DNA from: Streptomyces sp. NBC_00286
GTDB lineage: Bacteria; Actinomycetota; Actinomycetes; Streptomycetales; Streptomycetaceae
Reading direction: 5' to 3'
Assembly (NCBI RefSeq): GCF_036173125.1
Contig: NZ_CP108054.1
Span: 8,873,501-8,937,500 of the forward strand
DNA: 64,000 bases
Shown: positions 34,999-44,355 of the stretch, in pieces
Numbering within the stretch: the first letter of the stretch is position 1
How the letters are laid out: each line of letters begins with the position of its first letter
Program-made: the position numbers and the translations under genes
Notes under the pieces: generated by a model
Told to the model about the DNA's origin: nothing
Database searches by the model: none
What the model saw: only the letters and a program-made list of their open reading frames with translations

Positions 34999-37395
34999 AT
35001 GCCGGTGGCAGCCGGGTTGTTGGGAAGCCACGAAGCCCTCATTCTGGGGCGTATGGAGCATGTCGCCGCTTCGGCGATCCTTGATGCACAGGGCACCGTG
35101 ACGGGGTGGAGCGAGGGTGCCCGGAGGCTGACGGGATACGCGGCCGAGGAGGCCGTGGGCCGGACGGCGGGGGAGTTGCTCGCCGAGCACGCGCCGCCCG
35201 AACTCGTCGCCGCGCTGACGGGCAGCGTCGTACTGCGGCACCGGGACGGATCCCGGCTCGCGCTTGCCCTGAACGCGAGCCCCCTGCTGGGCGCGGACGG
35301 CGCGGCCACCGGATTCGTGGTCACCGCCGAGCCGTCCGACGGGCAGCGGCCCAGCCTCGCGGCGCAGGCCTTCGACCAGGCGTCGATGTCGATGTCGATC
35401 TTCGATGCTCGGCAGCACTACCTGCGGCTCAACAACGTGGCCTGCCAGGTGATGGGCGTCCCGGAGGACACCCTCATCGGCCGGTACTACCCGGACACCG
35501 TGGAGGACGCCGACCACAGCCGGGGCTTCCTGCAGCATCTGCGCCAGGTCGCCGAGACCGGCGAACCCGTCCAGTACGAGAGCTTCACTCGCGCACCCTC
35601 CGGCACCCGCTACCACGCGTGGAACATCGAGATGTGGCCGGTACGGGACCCCTCCGGCGAGCTGATCGGCACCGCCCTGGCGGCGTTCGACAGCAGCGAG
35701 CAGCACTGGGCTCGGCAGCGCCTTGCCCTGCTGAACGAGGCCGCGGCCTCCATCGGCACCACCCTGGACGTGGTGCGCACCGCCGAGGAACTCGTCGGGC
35801 TCGTCGTCCCGCGCTTCGCCGACTTCGCCACCGTCGACCTGCTCGACTGGGTCCTCGGAGCGGACGAACCGCCGACGACGCAGCACCCCGAGGTCGTGCT
35901 GCGCAGGGCCGCCCATCGGTCCGTCACCACAGGCACACCGGAAGCGGCCGTCGAACTGGGCGAGGCGGACACCTATCCGCCGTTCTCGCCGCCCGCGCGA
36001 GCACTGCTGGACGGACAGGCGTTGCTGAGCGGGGCCGGCGCGCCGGACTTCGACCGGTGGCTGAGCGGGCACGAGGCGCATGACGCCAAGGACCGTGAGT
36101 ACGGCGTGCGGGCCCACTCCATGCTGGCGGTGCCATTGCGGGCCCGCGGCACGACACTCGGCGTCGCGGTCTTCGTACGGGCCGCCAACCCGGACGCGTA
36201 CGCCGGAGACGATGTCGTCCTCTCCGAGGAGCTGGCGAGCCGGGCCGCCGTCTGTGTGGACAACGCCCGCCGCTTCGGCCGTGAGCGGTCGACCGCGCTG
36301 GCCCTTCAGCACAGCCTGCTGCCACGGGGGCTGCCCGGGCAGGCGGCCGTGGAGGTGGCCCACCGTTACCTGCCGAGCGGGGCGGTGGCCGGTATCGGCG
36401 GCGACTGGTTCGATGTGATCCCGCTGTCCGGCGGCCGGGTCGCCTTGGTCGTCGGGGACGTGGTCGGGCACGGACTTCAGTCGTCCGCGACCATGGGACG
36501 GCTGCGTACGGCCGTACGGACGCTCGCCGACGTGGATCTGCCGCCGGACGAACTCCTCACCCACCTCGACGACTTGGTCTCGCACCTGGCGACGGACGAG
36601 AGCACCACCGACGATGTCGCGGAGCTGGGAGCGACCTGTCTGTACGCGGTCTACGATCCCGTTTCGCGCCGGCTGACCGTCGCCGGTGCCGGGCATCCGC
36701 CGCCCGCCGTCCTGCTGCCCGACAGCACCACGCGGCTCGTCGAGATGACCGCCGGGCCGCCGCTCGGGGTGGGCGGCCTGCCCTTCGAGGCGACCGAACT
36801 GGAGCTGCCCGAGGGCTCGTTGATCGCCCTCTACACGGACGGGCTGATCGAGGGACGGGACCGCGACCTCGACGAGGGCACCGCCGAGCTGTGCCGTGCG
36901 CTGACCGTGCCGGCAGACTCGCTGGACGCCCTGTGCGACGCGGTGCTGAAGTCCGTACTCCCGCCGCAGCCCGCCGACGACGTGGCCCTGCTGCTGGCCC
37001 GCACCCGTGCGCTCGGCGCCGACCAGGTGGCCACCTGGGACATCGAGCCCGACCCCGAAATCGTGGCCGCCACCCGGCGGTACGCCACCGACCAGCTCAC
37101 CGAATGGGGCCTGGACGAGACAGCCTTCGTCACCGAACTCGTCGTCAGCGAACTGGTCACCAACGCGATCCGCTACGGCGAACCGCCCATCCAGCTGCGC
37201 CTGATCCGCGACCGCGCGCTGATCTGCGAGGTCTCCGACGGCAGCTCCACCTCGCCGCATCTGCGCCGGGCGCACGTCTACGACGAGGGCGGCCGCGGTC
37301 TGCTGCTCGTCGCCCAGCTCACCCAGCGCTGGGGCAGCCGCCAGACCGTCAACGGCAAGACGATCTGGGCACAGCAGCCGCTGCCGCCGGGGTGA
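34999..37395 (+). CDS. PAS-PAS-GAF-SpoIIE phosphatase-HATPase regulator
   Basis: The 798-residue cytoplasmic protein has two PAS domains (about 20-115 and 125-235), a GAF domain (about 245-430), a PP2C/SpoIIE phosphatase (about 440-665, with GGDWFDVIPLSGGRVALVVGDVVGHG covering the metal-binding Asp) and a C-terminal Ser/Thr-kinase-like ATPase (about 690-795, ELVTNAIRYGE). This layout is that of Streptomyces partner-switching regulators: the phosphatase acts on an anti-sigma-factor antagonist, and the ATPase is an anti-sigma kinase. Both outputs in one protein allow opposing actions on one sigma pathway. No sigma factor or antagonist gene is nearby, so the target is unknown. An in-frame ATG at 35053 is a possible alternative start. 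Confidence 0.92.
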   Translation: MPVAAGLLGSHEALILGRMEHVAASAILDAQGTVTGWSEGARRLTGYAAEEAVGRTAGELLAEHAPPELVAALTGSVVLRHRDGSRLALALNASPLLGADGAATGFVVTAEPSDGQRPSLAAQAFDQASMSMSIFDARQHYLRLNNVACQVMGVPEDTLIGRYYPDTVEDADHSRGFLQHLRQVAETGEPVQYESFTRAPSGTRYHAWNIEMWPVRDPSGELIGTALAAFDSSEQHWARQRLALLNEAAASIGTTLDVVRTAEELVGLVVPRFADFATVDLLDWVLGADEPPTTQHPEVVLRRAAHRSVTTGTPEAAVELGEADTYPPFSPPARALLDGQALLSGAGAPDFDRWLSGHEAHDAKDREYGVRAHSMLAVPLRARGTTLGVAVFVRAANPDAYAGDDVVLSEELASRAAVCVDNARRFGRERSTALALQHSLLPRGLPGQAAVEVAHRYLPSGAVAGIGGDWFDVIPLSGGRVALVVGDVVGHGLQSSATMGRLRTAVRTLADVDLPPDELLTHLDDLVSHLATDESTTDDVAELGATCLYAVYDPVSRRLTVAGAGHPPPAVLLPDSTTRLVEMTAGPPLGVGGLPFEATELELPEGSLIALYTDGLIEGRDRDLDEGTAELCRALTVPADSLDALCDAVLKSVLPPQPADDVALLLARTRALGADQVATWDIEPDPEIVAATRRYATDQLTEWGLDETAFVTELVVSELVTNAIRYGEPPIQLRLIRDRALICEVSDGSSTSPHLRRAHVYDEGGRGLLLVAQLTQRWGSRQTVNGKTIWAQQPLPPG

Positions 37396-37437
37396 CTCGC
37401 CCGCGTCGGCCGACAAGGGGCGTGTTGTACTGGCCGC

Positions 37438-38397
37438 GTGAATTCCCACTGCTGCGCACCCGGCCGGTCCTCCGAAACGGCACCCGCCGCGTCCGAGCCG
37501 CAGCCGCCCGTTCCCGTTCCCGGCAGCGGTGCGGCGCCCGGCGGCTCCAGAGTGGCGCTGCCCGGCGGCACGTTCCGTATGGGCGGTGAGGACGCCGACG
37601 CCAACCCCGGTGACGGCGAGGGGCCCATCCGCGAAGTGACCGTCGGGCCGTTCGAGATCGACACCCGCTGCGTCACCAACGAACGCTTCGCCGCCTTCGT
37701 GGACGCCACGGGCTACCGCACCGACGCCGAGCGGTTCGGCTGGTCGTACGTCTTCGCCAGGTTCCTGCCGGGGGAGTTGCGCAAGGTGTCGCCGCGGCCG
37801 GAGGGCACGCCCTGGTGGTGCGGGGTCCAGGGCGCGTACTGGGCGGCGCCCGAAGGGCCCGGCAGCGAACTCGACGGCCGCTGGGATCACCCCGTCGTCC
37901 ATGTGTCCTGGGGCGACGCCCTCGCGTTCTGCCGGTGGGAGGGCTCCCGGCTGCCGACCGAGGCCGAATGGGAGTACGCGGCCCGCGGCGGCCTCGACCA
38001 GAAGCGCTTCCCGTGGGGAGACGAGCTCACGCCGGGCGGCGAACACCGCTGCAACATCTGGCAGGGCCGCTTCCCGTTCCGCAACACCGCCGAGGACGGC
38101 TACAAAGGCACCGCCCCCGTCGACGCCTTCCCGCCCAACGGGTTCGGCCTGTTCAACACCTCCGGCAACGTCTGGGAGTGGTGCGCCGACTGGTGGGGCA
38201 CCGACCACGGCACCGGGCCCCACACCGACCCCACGGGACCGGAGCAGGGCACGGCCCGCGTGATGCGCGGCGGCTCCTACCTGTGCCACGACTCCTACTG
38301 CAACCGCTACCGCGTCGCCGCGCGCACCAGCAACACCCCGGACAGCTCGGTGGGCAACCTGGGCTTCCGCTGTGTACGGGACCCGGCGAAGAGCTGA
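37438..38397 (+). CDS. Formylglycine-generating enzyme family protein
   Basis: The 319-residue protein starts with a GTG at 37438 and has the SUMF1/FGE fold: GGTFRMGGEDADANP, VTNERFAAFV, HPVVHVSWGDALAFCRW, RLPTEAEWEYAARGG, NVWEWCADWW and RGGSYLCHDSYCNRYR. Cys283 and Cys288 match the two active-site cysteines of true formylglycine-generating enzymes, so it should turn a sulfatase Cys into formylglycine, with copper as cofactor in the bacterial enzymes studied. No sulfatase gene lies in this window. Its stop is one base from the stop of the sugar permease gene on the other strand. Confidence 0.92.
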   Translation: MNSHCCAPGRSSETAPAASEPQPPVPVPGSGAAPGGSRVALPGGTFRMGGEDADANPGDGEGPIREVTVGPFEIDTRCVTNERFAAFVDATGYRTDAERFGWSYVFARFLPGELRKVSPRPEGTPWWCGVQGAYWAAPEGPGSELDGRWDHPVVHVSWGDALAFCRWEGSRLPTEAEWEYAARGGLDQKRFPWGDELTPGGEHRCNIWQGRFPFRNTAEDGYKGTAPVDAFPPNGFGLFNTSGNVWEWCADWWGTDHGTGPHTDPTGPEQGTARVMRGGSYLCHDSYCNRYRVAARTSNTPDSSVGNLGFRCVRDPAKS

Positions 38398-38398
38398 C

Positions 38399-39253
38399 TC
38401 AGCCTTTGACGGCCGAGCTGGCGACGCCCTGCACGAACCACCGCTGGAAGAACAAGAAGACGATCAGCACGGGCAGCACCAGGAGCACGCCGAAGGCAAG
38501 GATCTGACCCCAGTCCGGGGGCAGTTGGGCCTGGAACACGCTCATCTCCAGCGGCAGCGGCCGTACCGACGGGTCGGAGACCATCAGCACCGGCCACAGG
38601 AACGAGCCCCACTGGATGAGGAAGGTCAGGATCGCGACCGAGGCGAAGGCCGGCTTCGACATCGGGACGATGATGGCGAAGAAGGTGCGCCACGGGCCCG
38701 CGCCGTCGATGCGGGCGGCCTCCTCGATGCTCGGCGGGATCGTGCGGAAGAACGTGTGGAACTGGTAGACCGAGAAGGCGTTGGCGATGAACGGCAGCGC
38801 CAGGATCGGGAGCGTGTTCCGCTGGTCGTTGAACATGTAGAACAGCGGCACGGCCACCGACTCGAACGGGATCAGCATCAGCAATAGGACGAGGGTGAAG
38901 ACGGCGTTCTGCCCGCGCCACTTCAGCCGTGAAAGCCCGTATGCGGCCATGGAGTTGACGAAGAGACCGCCCGTCACGACCACGAAGGCCAGCAGCAGCG
39001 AGACGCCCATGAAGCGCCAGAAGTAGCCGGTGCTGTCGGAGTTGAGGCTGTCGAGGACGGCTGTGTAGTTGTCGAACGACAGGTTGGTGGGCAGGAAGCC
39101 GGACAGACCGTTGAGGACTTCGTCGGACGGCTTGAGGCTGCCGACCAGCAGGTAGATGGCGGGCAGCGCGAAGACGAACGCCAGCACGGAGAGGACGGCG
39201 TAGTCGAGGAAGCGGCGCAGGGGGGTGCGGGTGAGGCCCGGGTTCATGCTCAT
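38399..39253 (-). CDS. Sugar ABC transporter permease (MalG type)
   Basis: A 284-residue membrane protein with six predicted segments and the inner-membrane EAA loop (EAARIDGAGPWRTFFAIIVPMSKP) that touches the ATPase. It is the second permease of a carbohydrate importer with the gene upstream at 39260 and the binding protein at 40320. No ATPase gene is included; Streptomyces sugar importers usually share the MsiK ATPase coded elsewhere. Confidence 0.94.
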   Translation of the reverse strand: MSMNPGLTRTPLRRFLDYAVLSVLAFVFALPAIYLLVGSLKPSDEVLNGLSGFLPTNLSFDNYTAVLDSLNSDSTGYFWRFMGVSLLLAFVVVTGGLFVNSMAAYGLSRLKWRGQNAVFTLVLLLMLIPFESVAVPLFYMFNDQRNTLPILALPFIANAFSVYQFHTFFRTIPPSIEEAARIDGAGPWRTFFAIIVPMSKPAFASVAILTFLIQWGSFLWPVLMVSDPSVRPLPLEMSVFQAQLPPDWGQILAFGVLLVLPVLIVFLFFQRWFVQGVASSAVKG

Positions 39254-39259
39254 GGATGC

Positions 39260-40258
39260 TCAGTCCTCGTTGTCGGGCCGGACGACGCGGCGCTGGATGA
39301 GGGACAGGACGAGGACGATCAGGAAGAAGACGACGGTGATCGCGGACGCCTGGCCGATGTTGTTCTGGTCGAAGGCGGTGGTGACCGCCTGGTACATCAC
39401 GGTGCGGGCCGCGTCCTCGTTGAGGCCGCCGCCCTTGACGAGGACGTAGATCTGGTCGAAGACGCGGAAGGAGAGCACCGAGGTGAGCATGGCGACGAAT
39501 ACGAGGGTGCCGCGGATGCCGGGCAGGGTGACATGGCGGAACTGCTGCCAGCGGGAGGCGCGGTCGAGCTCGGCGGCCTCGTAGAGCTCGCTCGGGATGC
39601 TCTGGAGTCCGGCGAGCAGGATGACCATCTGGAAGCCGACGCCCTGCCAGATGGAGAGGATGATGATCGAGATCATCGCGGTGGCTGAGTCGCCGAGCCA
39701 GTCGAAGGCGCCCCAGTTGCCGAAACTCACCGCGTCCAGCGCGGAGTTGAGCATGCCCTGATCGCTGCGGGCGAGGATGAGCCGCCAGATCACGGCGACC
39801 AGTGCCATCGGGAAGACGACCGGCATGAAGAACAGGGACCGGAACAGGCCGATCGCCTTGAGCTTGCGGTTGAGCAGGATCGCCAGACCGAGCGCCAGAC
39901 CGGTCTGCACGGGTACGACGACCGCGGCGAAGGTCAGGTTGTTGAACAGGGACCTGAGGAACGGGCCGGACTGGTCGGGGTCGGTGAACAGCCGCCGGTA
40001 GTGCTCGATGCCGAACCAGGTCGGTTCCAGCGGGGAGCCGAGGCGGACGTTGTAGAAGGAGAGGACGACGGCGTAGCCGAACGGGATACCGACGAAGGCG
40101 ATGAGTCCGACGACGGCGGGCGTGGACATGAGCAGTCCGTGCAACCAGTCGCGGTTCTTGCGCACAGAACGCGCGGGTCGCGCGGGTTCGACGGAGGTCA
40201 CGGGTGGGGCCTGCTCCCGGGCATGGGGCGCGGCGTGCGCGGGTTCGACGGATTTCAC
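39260..40258 (-). CDS. Sugar ABC transporter permease (MalF type)
   Basis: A 332-residue permease with a Pro/Arg-rich N-terminal tail of about 35 residues before the first membrane segment. The EAA loop reads EAAELDRASRWQQFRHVTLP. It ends six bases before the next permease gene. It forms the channel with the MalG-type partner; the operon also has the binding protein gene 60 bases upstream. Confidence 0.94.
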   Translation of the reverse strand: MKSVEPAHAAPHAREQAPPVTSVEPARPARSVRKNRDWLHGLLMSTPAVVGLIAFVGIPFGYAVVLSFYNVRLGSPLEPTWFGIEHYRRLFTDPDQSGPFLRSLFNNLTFAAVVVPVQTGLALGLAILLNRKLKAIGLFRSLFFMPVVFPMALVAVIWRLILARSDQGMLNSALDAVSFGNWGAFDWLGDSATAMISIIILSIWQGVGFQMVILLAGLQSIPSELYEAAELDRASRWQQFRHVTLPGIRGTLVFVAMLTSVLSFRVFDQIYVLVKGGGLNEDAARTVMYQAVTTAFDQNNIGQASAITVVFFLIVLVLSLIQRRVVRPDNED

Positions 40259-40319
40259 GGGGGGTCCTGTTCCCGGCGGGGCGGGCGCGGTGTGCGCGGC
40301 CCGCCCCGGCCGATGGGTC

Positions 40320-41663
40320 CTACGGGATCTCGTAGCCGGCGTTGTCGGAGAAGTCCTGGTCGATGGCCTTGGCGGCCTTGGCCAGGGCGTCCTTCGGGTC
40401 GGCGCCGCTGTAGACCGAGTTGAGGGCCTCCGCGAACTTCGCGGTGACCGTGGGGTACCCGGCGGTCAGCGGGCGGGTCACGGCGACGCAGGACTTGGCG
40501 ATGTCGGTGTCACCGCAGGGCTTGGCGAGCTGGTCGGAGAACAGCTGGAGCGGGCCGCCCTGCTTGTAGAGGTCGCTCGCGGCGAGCGCGGACTTCGTGG
40601 CGGGCGGGGCGCCGTTGGCCGTCGTCATCGCGGCGACGTTCTCGTCGTTCAGGAGAGTGTCCAGGAACGTGCCGGCGGCCTTGGCGTTCTTGGAGTCGGC
40701 GCCGATGCCCCAGGCCCAGGAGCCCTGGCCGGTCTTGGGGCCGTTGCCGAAGTCGGGCAGCGGCAGGACGACGAGGTCGTCACCGAGGGCCTCGCTGTAC
40801 GCGGGGTACATCCAGTGGCCGACCCAGCTGAGCGGGACGCGGCCCTTGGCGAACGCGTTGCCGTCGGTGTTGGGGTCGACGCTGGACTTCCAGGACTGGA
40901 AGGTCTTCAGGGCAGACACGGCTTCCGGCGAGTCGAGGGCGCCTTCCGCCTTGCCGTCCTTGAGGAGCGAACCGCCGGCCGACCAGACGATGGGGGAGAA
41001 GCCGTAGGTGCCCCACTCGGTGGTGAGCCCGTTGTTCTCCTGGATGTCGAGGACCTTGCCGTCGGAGTCCTTGGCCTTGAGCGCCTCGAGCGCGGCGGTG
41101 AACTCGTCCGCCGTCCAGGCGTCGTCCACGCTCGTCGGGTACTTCACACCGGCCGCGTCCAGCAGCTTCTTGTTGCCGTAGATGCCCAGGCCCGAGTCGT
41201 ACTGGCCCAGACCGTAGTGCTTGCCGTCGATCTCGCCCTGCGCCTTGATGGCGTCGGTGGCGTTGCTCAGCGTCTTGGGGGAGACGTAGTCGTCGATCGG
41301 GGCGAGCTTCTGGTTGAAGACGAAGTTCGCCATGGTCGGGCCGTCGAACTCCATCACGTCCGGCAGCGCCGAGGCGTCCGTCGTCGTGATGGTCTTCGTG
41401 TAGTCGTTGCCGGGGATCAGCTTCAGCTCGACCTTGATGTCCTTCTGCGAGGAGTTGAAGGACTTCACCGCGTTCTGTATGGCGGTGTCCTCGCTCTTCT
41501 GACCCTGGTGGGCCCAAACGCTGATGGTGCCCTTTCCGCTGCCCGCCTCCGCGGACGTATCGGTGGTTCCGCCCCCGCCACAGGCGGCCAGCGCCGCCAG
41601 GGGCAGGACGAGGGCCAGGCCCGTACTGGCAGTGCGGCGGACATTTCTGCTGGACGAACTCAT
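40320..41663 (-). CDS. Sugar ABC transporter substrate-binding lipoprotein
   Basis: The 447-residue protein starts at the ATG at 41663 and has a signal peptide with lipobox LAAC. The mature part is a family 1 sugar-binding protein: GTISVWAHQGQKSEDTAIQN, VELKLIPGNDYTKTITTTDASALPDV and WAWGIGADSKN. It delivers a sugar or oligosaccharide to the two permeases. The neighbouring LacI regulator and the clan GH-J glycosidase point to a fructan, sucrose or similar sugar, by context only. Confidence 0.93.
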   Translation of the reverse strand: MSSSSRNVRRTASTGLALVLPLAALAACGGGGTTDTSAEAGSGKGTISVWAHQGQKSEDTAIQNAVKSFNSSQKDIKVELKLIPGNDYTKTITTTDASALPDVMEFDGPTMANFVFNQKLAPIDDYVSPKTLSNATDAIKAQGEIDGKHYGLGQYDSGLGIYGNKKLLDAAGVKYPTSVDDAWTADEFTAALEALKAKDSDGKVLDIQENNGLTTEWGTYGFSPIVWSAGGSLLKDGKAEGALDSPEAVSALKTFQSWKSSVDPNTDGNAFAKGRVPLSWVGHWMYPAYSEALGDDLVVLPLPDFGNGPKTGQGSWAWGIGADSKNAKAAGTFLDTLLNDENVAAMTTANGAPPATKSALAASDLYKQGGPLQLFSDQLAKPCGDTDIAKSCVAVTRPLTAGYPTVTAKFAEALNSVYSGADPKDALAKAAKAIDQDFSDNAGYEIP

Positions 41664-41769
41664 GTGCTGTGCCTTCCGTGCTGTGGCGAGGGTTGGTCTT
41701 GCTGACGTGCTGAAGTGCTGTCCGGTCGTGGGGCTGTGGGGCTCGAGGGGTCTCAAGGGGTGTGGCGGG

Positions 41770-42792
41770 TTACTGCGGTCCGCGCGGGCGGGGCGGGGCG
41801 GTCGTCTCGCGCAGGACGAGACGGATGGGCATCTGCACCTGCGCAGCGGGTGGTTCGGCGCCGGGCTCGTCCAACTGCCGCAGCAGCAGCCGGGCGGCCT
41901 CGGCGCCCTGGTCGGCGACCGGCTGGGCGACGGTGGTCAGGCCGACCACATCGGCGAGTTCGTGATCGTCGAAGCCGACCACCGACACGTCCTCCGGGAC
42001 CCTGAGCCGGTGGCGGCGCAGGGCGCGCAGGGCACCCATCGCCATCTCGTCGGACTGCGCGTACACGGCCGTCGGCGGGCGGGCGATGGCCAGCAGCTCG
42101 GTCATGGCCCGCTCACCGCCCTCGACCGTGTAGTCGCCGTCCGCCTCCAACGCCGGATCGTGCTCGATTCCGGCACCGGCCAAGACGTCCAGGTAGGCGT
42201 TGCGCCGCTCGATCGGGGTGGTCCAGTGCAGCGGTCCGCTGGCCCCGCTGATCATGCCGATCCGGCGGTGGCCGAGGTTCACCAGATGCCGTACGGCGCT
42301 CTCCGTGCCGGCCCGGTCGTCGATGCCGACGACGGTGAAGCCGGGCCGGGATCCGCCGACCGTGGTGGCCAGCGGTACCCCCAGCGAGCGCAGGGCGGCC
42401 GACTCCTCCTCGTCCGGGATGAGCAGCGTGAGCACCGCGTCCACCCGCTTGCGCACCGGAAGCCTGGTGAAGAAACGCTTGCGTATCTCCGGCGAGCCGA
42501 GGTTGTAGAGCAGCACGTCGTATCCGGCGGCGCTGAACACGCGCTCGGCGGCGTCCAGCACGGTGCCGAAGAACCAGCGGCCCACGTACGGAACCAGGAC
42601 GCCGATGGTGTACGTACGGCCGCTGGCCAGGCTGGCGGCGGAACGGGACGCGGTGTAGCCGAGCTGGGCGGCGACGGCCGTGATCTTGTCCCGCACCTCG
42701 TCGGAAACGCCCGGCCGGCCGCGCAGAGCGCGGGACACGGTGGACGCTGAGACGCCGGCGGCGCGGGCGACGTCGTTGATGCTGGCCGTCAC
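41770..42792 (-). CDS. LacI-family regulator of the first sugar cluster
   Basis: The 340-residue protein has the N-terminal LacI helix-turn-helix (INDVARAAGVSASTVSRALRG) and a periplasmic-binding-type ligand domain (YTIGVLVPYVGRWFFGTVLD). It lies between the importer genes and the glycosidase gene and is divergent from the latter. A LacI-type palindrome is found in the gap (42869-42880). It should repress the cluster when no substrate is present. Confidence 0.93.
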   Translation of the reverse strand: MTASINDVARAAGVSASTVSRALRGRPGVSDEVRDKITAVAAQLGYTASRSAASLASGRTYTIGVLVPYVGRWFFGTVLDAAERVFSAAGYDVLLYNLGSPEIRKRFFTRLPVRKRVDAVLTLLIPDEEESAALRSLGVPLATTVGGSRPGFTVVGIDDRAGTESAVRHLVNLGHRRIGMISGASGPLHWTTPIERRNAYLDVLAGAGIEHDPALEADGDYTVEGGERAMTELLAIARPPTAVYAQSDEMAMGALRALRRHRLRVPEDVSVVGFDDHELADVVGLTTVAQPVADQGAEAARLLLRQLDEPGAEPPAAQVQMPIRLVLRETTAPPRPRGPQ

Positions 42793-42868
42793 GGCGCAGT
42801 TCCTCCCGTTGATTTCACGTCGGTGTGATGTGGGGGTGACGAGACCGTAAACCCGGCCTCGTTGTTGC

Positions 42869-42880
42869 GCAAGCGTTTGC
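42869..42880. promoter_or_regulatory. LacI-type operator
   Basis: GCAAGCGTTTGC is an almost perfect palindrome with the central CG typical of LacI sites; one extra TTGC half lies on each side. It is in the divergent gap between the LacI and glycosidase genes. Confidence 0.65.
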
Positions 42881-42932
42881 GTTCAGATTTACTTGGGCCG
42901 ATTCCAAACTGAGTCCGTTTTAACTCGATGGT

Positions 42933-42954
42933 CAGCGCACGCGTTTGGGCGCTG
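42933..42954. promoter_or_regulatory. Inverted repeat before the glycosidase start
   Basis: CAGCGC-N10-GCGCTG forms perfect 6-bp arms just upstream of the ATG at 42975, with CGCGTTTG inside. It may be a second, weaker regulator site or an mRNA hairpin. Confidence 0.35.
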
Positions 42955-42974
42955 TGAGCCGACAGGAACTGCGC

Positions 42975-44324
42975 ATGCGATACGCCCCGCCAGGCCTCTG
43001 CTTGAACGACTTCGCCCTGCTCCGGGACGAGGACGGCACCTACTCGGTGCTGCACCTTCAGGGGCCCTGGACGGCCGAATTCGATCACCTGCGGATGGAG
43101 ACCTCGTACGGCCGGGCGACTTCCACCGACCTGGTCCACTGGCAGCCGCAGGGACCCGCCTTCGGCAACGGGCTGCCCGACCGCTTCGACGCGCAGGCGG
43201 TGTGGACGATGCATCCGTTCCGGTACGGCGAGGGAATGGCGATGTTCTACACCGGGGTGAGCGGGCTGACTTCGGCCGGCTGGCCGCTCCAGTCCGTCGG
43301 CCTCGCGTACTCCGACCGCACCGACGGCACCGGCTGGCGCCGCCATGGCACCGGGCCGGTCGTCGAGGCGGACCCGCGCTGGTACCGCACCGGCGAGCAG
43401 ATGGGCTGGCGCGACCCCTTCGTCGTACGCGACGACGAGGGTGACGGCTGGGTCATGGTCGTCTGCGCGAGCGACGCCTCCCTCCCGGTGGAGGTCAGCG
43501 GCTGCGTGGCCCTCGCCACCTCCGACGACCTGGAGCACTGGACCGTCCACCCGCCGCTCATCTCACCGGGCGACGTCAACGAGTTGGAGTGCCCGGTCCT
43601 GGAACGCCTCGACGACGGCAGTTGGCTGCTGCTCGGCTCCATCGGCTCCACCCGGGGCTTCGAGGCGTGGACAGCGCCGGCCCTGCGAGGGCCGTGGACC
43701 CGCCGCGGACCGCTCGGCCCGACCGGTTCGTACGCCCCACGCGTCATCGCCGCGCCCGACGGCTCCCGCGTCGTCCTGCACACCACACCTCGCCAGGTCG
43801 GTCTCAGCGATGCCGGGGAGCGCTGCCGCGGCATGCTCGCCCAGCCCAAGTCCCTTGTGGTGCAAGGCGATTCAGCACCTCGTCTGGAATGGTGGCCCGG
43901 CCTGAACGCCTGGCTCGGCGAGGAGACGGACCGCCCCACCCTGCACGCGGTCGGCGACATCGGCATTTCCGGGCCCGTCGAGATCACCCTGCGCACCGAC
44001 GCACCAGGCACCGACCGTGCCGCCCTCGCCGTCGGCTGCGACGGCAAGAACCTCTGGGTCACCGGCCCGGACGGCACCCGGCTCGGCGAGACCATCCTGA
44101 GCGAACCCGCGGCCTCGCTGCGCATCCTCACCATCGGCGAGTACGTCGAGGTCTACGCCGACGGAGTCTTCGCCCTGACGACCCTGTGCTACTCCGGCCA
44201 CCCAACCCCGTGGACAGCCTTCACCGAAGGACGCGAACGCACCGTCCCCGTCCGCCCGATCCGGCTGCCCGACCCCCACCGCGACGACGCCTCGGCGATC
44301 TGGCCCGGGCCCGCGCCGCGGTGA
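42975..44324 (+). CDS. Glycoside hydrolase of clan GH-J (GH32-like)
   Basis: The protein of 449 residues has a five-bladed propeller with the three clan GH-J acids: Asp in LNDFALL (nucleophile), Asp in WRDPFV (transition-state stabiliser) and Glu in ELECPVLE (acid/base). A C-terminal beta-sandwich follows from about residue 330 (VEITLRTDAPGT ... LRILTIGEYVEVYADG). This is the GH32 layout, so beta-fructosides such as sucrose, inulin or levan are the likely substrates. There is no signal peptide, so imported sugars would be cut inside the cell. Start: ATG at 42975 with AGGA nine bases upstream; a GTG at 42954 is possible. Confidence 0.85.
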   Translation: MRYAPPGLCLNDFALLRDEDGTYSVLHLQGPWTAEFDHLRMETSYGRATSTDLVHWQPQGPAFGNGLPDRFDAQAVWTMHPFRYGEGMAMFYTGVSGLTSAGWPLQSVGLAYSDRTDGTGWRRHGTGPVVEADPRWYRTGEQMGWRDPFVVRDDEGDGWVMVVCASDASLPVEVSGCVALATSDDLEHWTVHPPLISPGDVNELECPVLERLDDGSWLLLGSIGSTRGFEAWTAPALRGPWTRRGPLGPTGSYAPRVIAAPDGSRVVLHTTPRQVGLSDAGERCRGMLAQPKSLVVQGDSAPRLEWWPGLNAWLGEETDRPTLHAVGDIGISGPVEITLRTDAPGTDRAALAVGCDGKNLWVTGPDGTRLGETILSEPAASLRILTIGEYVEVYADGVFALTTLCYSGHPTPWTAFTEGRERTVPVRPIRLPDPHRDDASAIWPGPAPR

Positions 44325-44355
44325 CGCGCGGGAACCGCCCTTGGTCCGACTGACG

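Noticed and set aside
34882..38289. A 1135-codon open frame on the reverse strand
   Set aside because: It runs opposite the SpoIIE and formylglycine enzyme genes, both of which have clear catalytic motifs; it has none.
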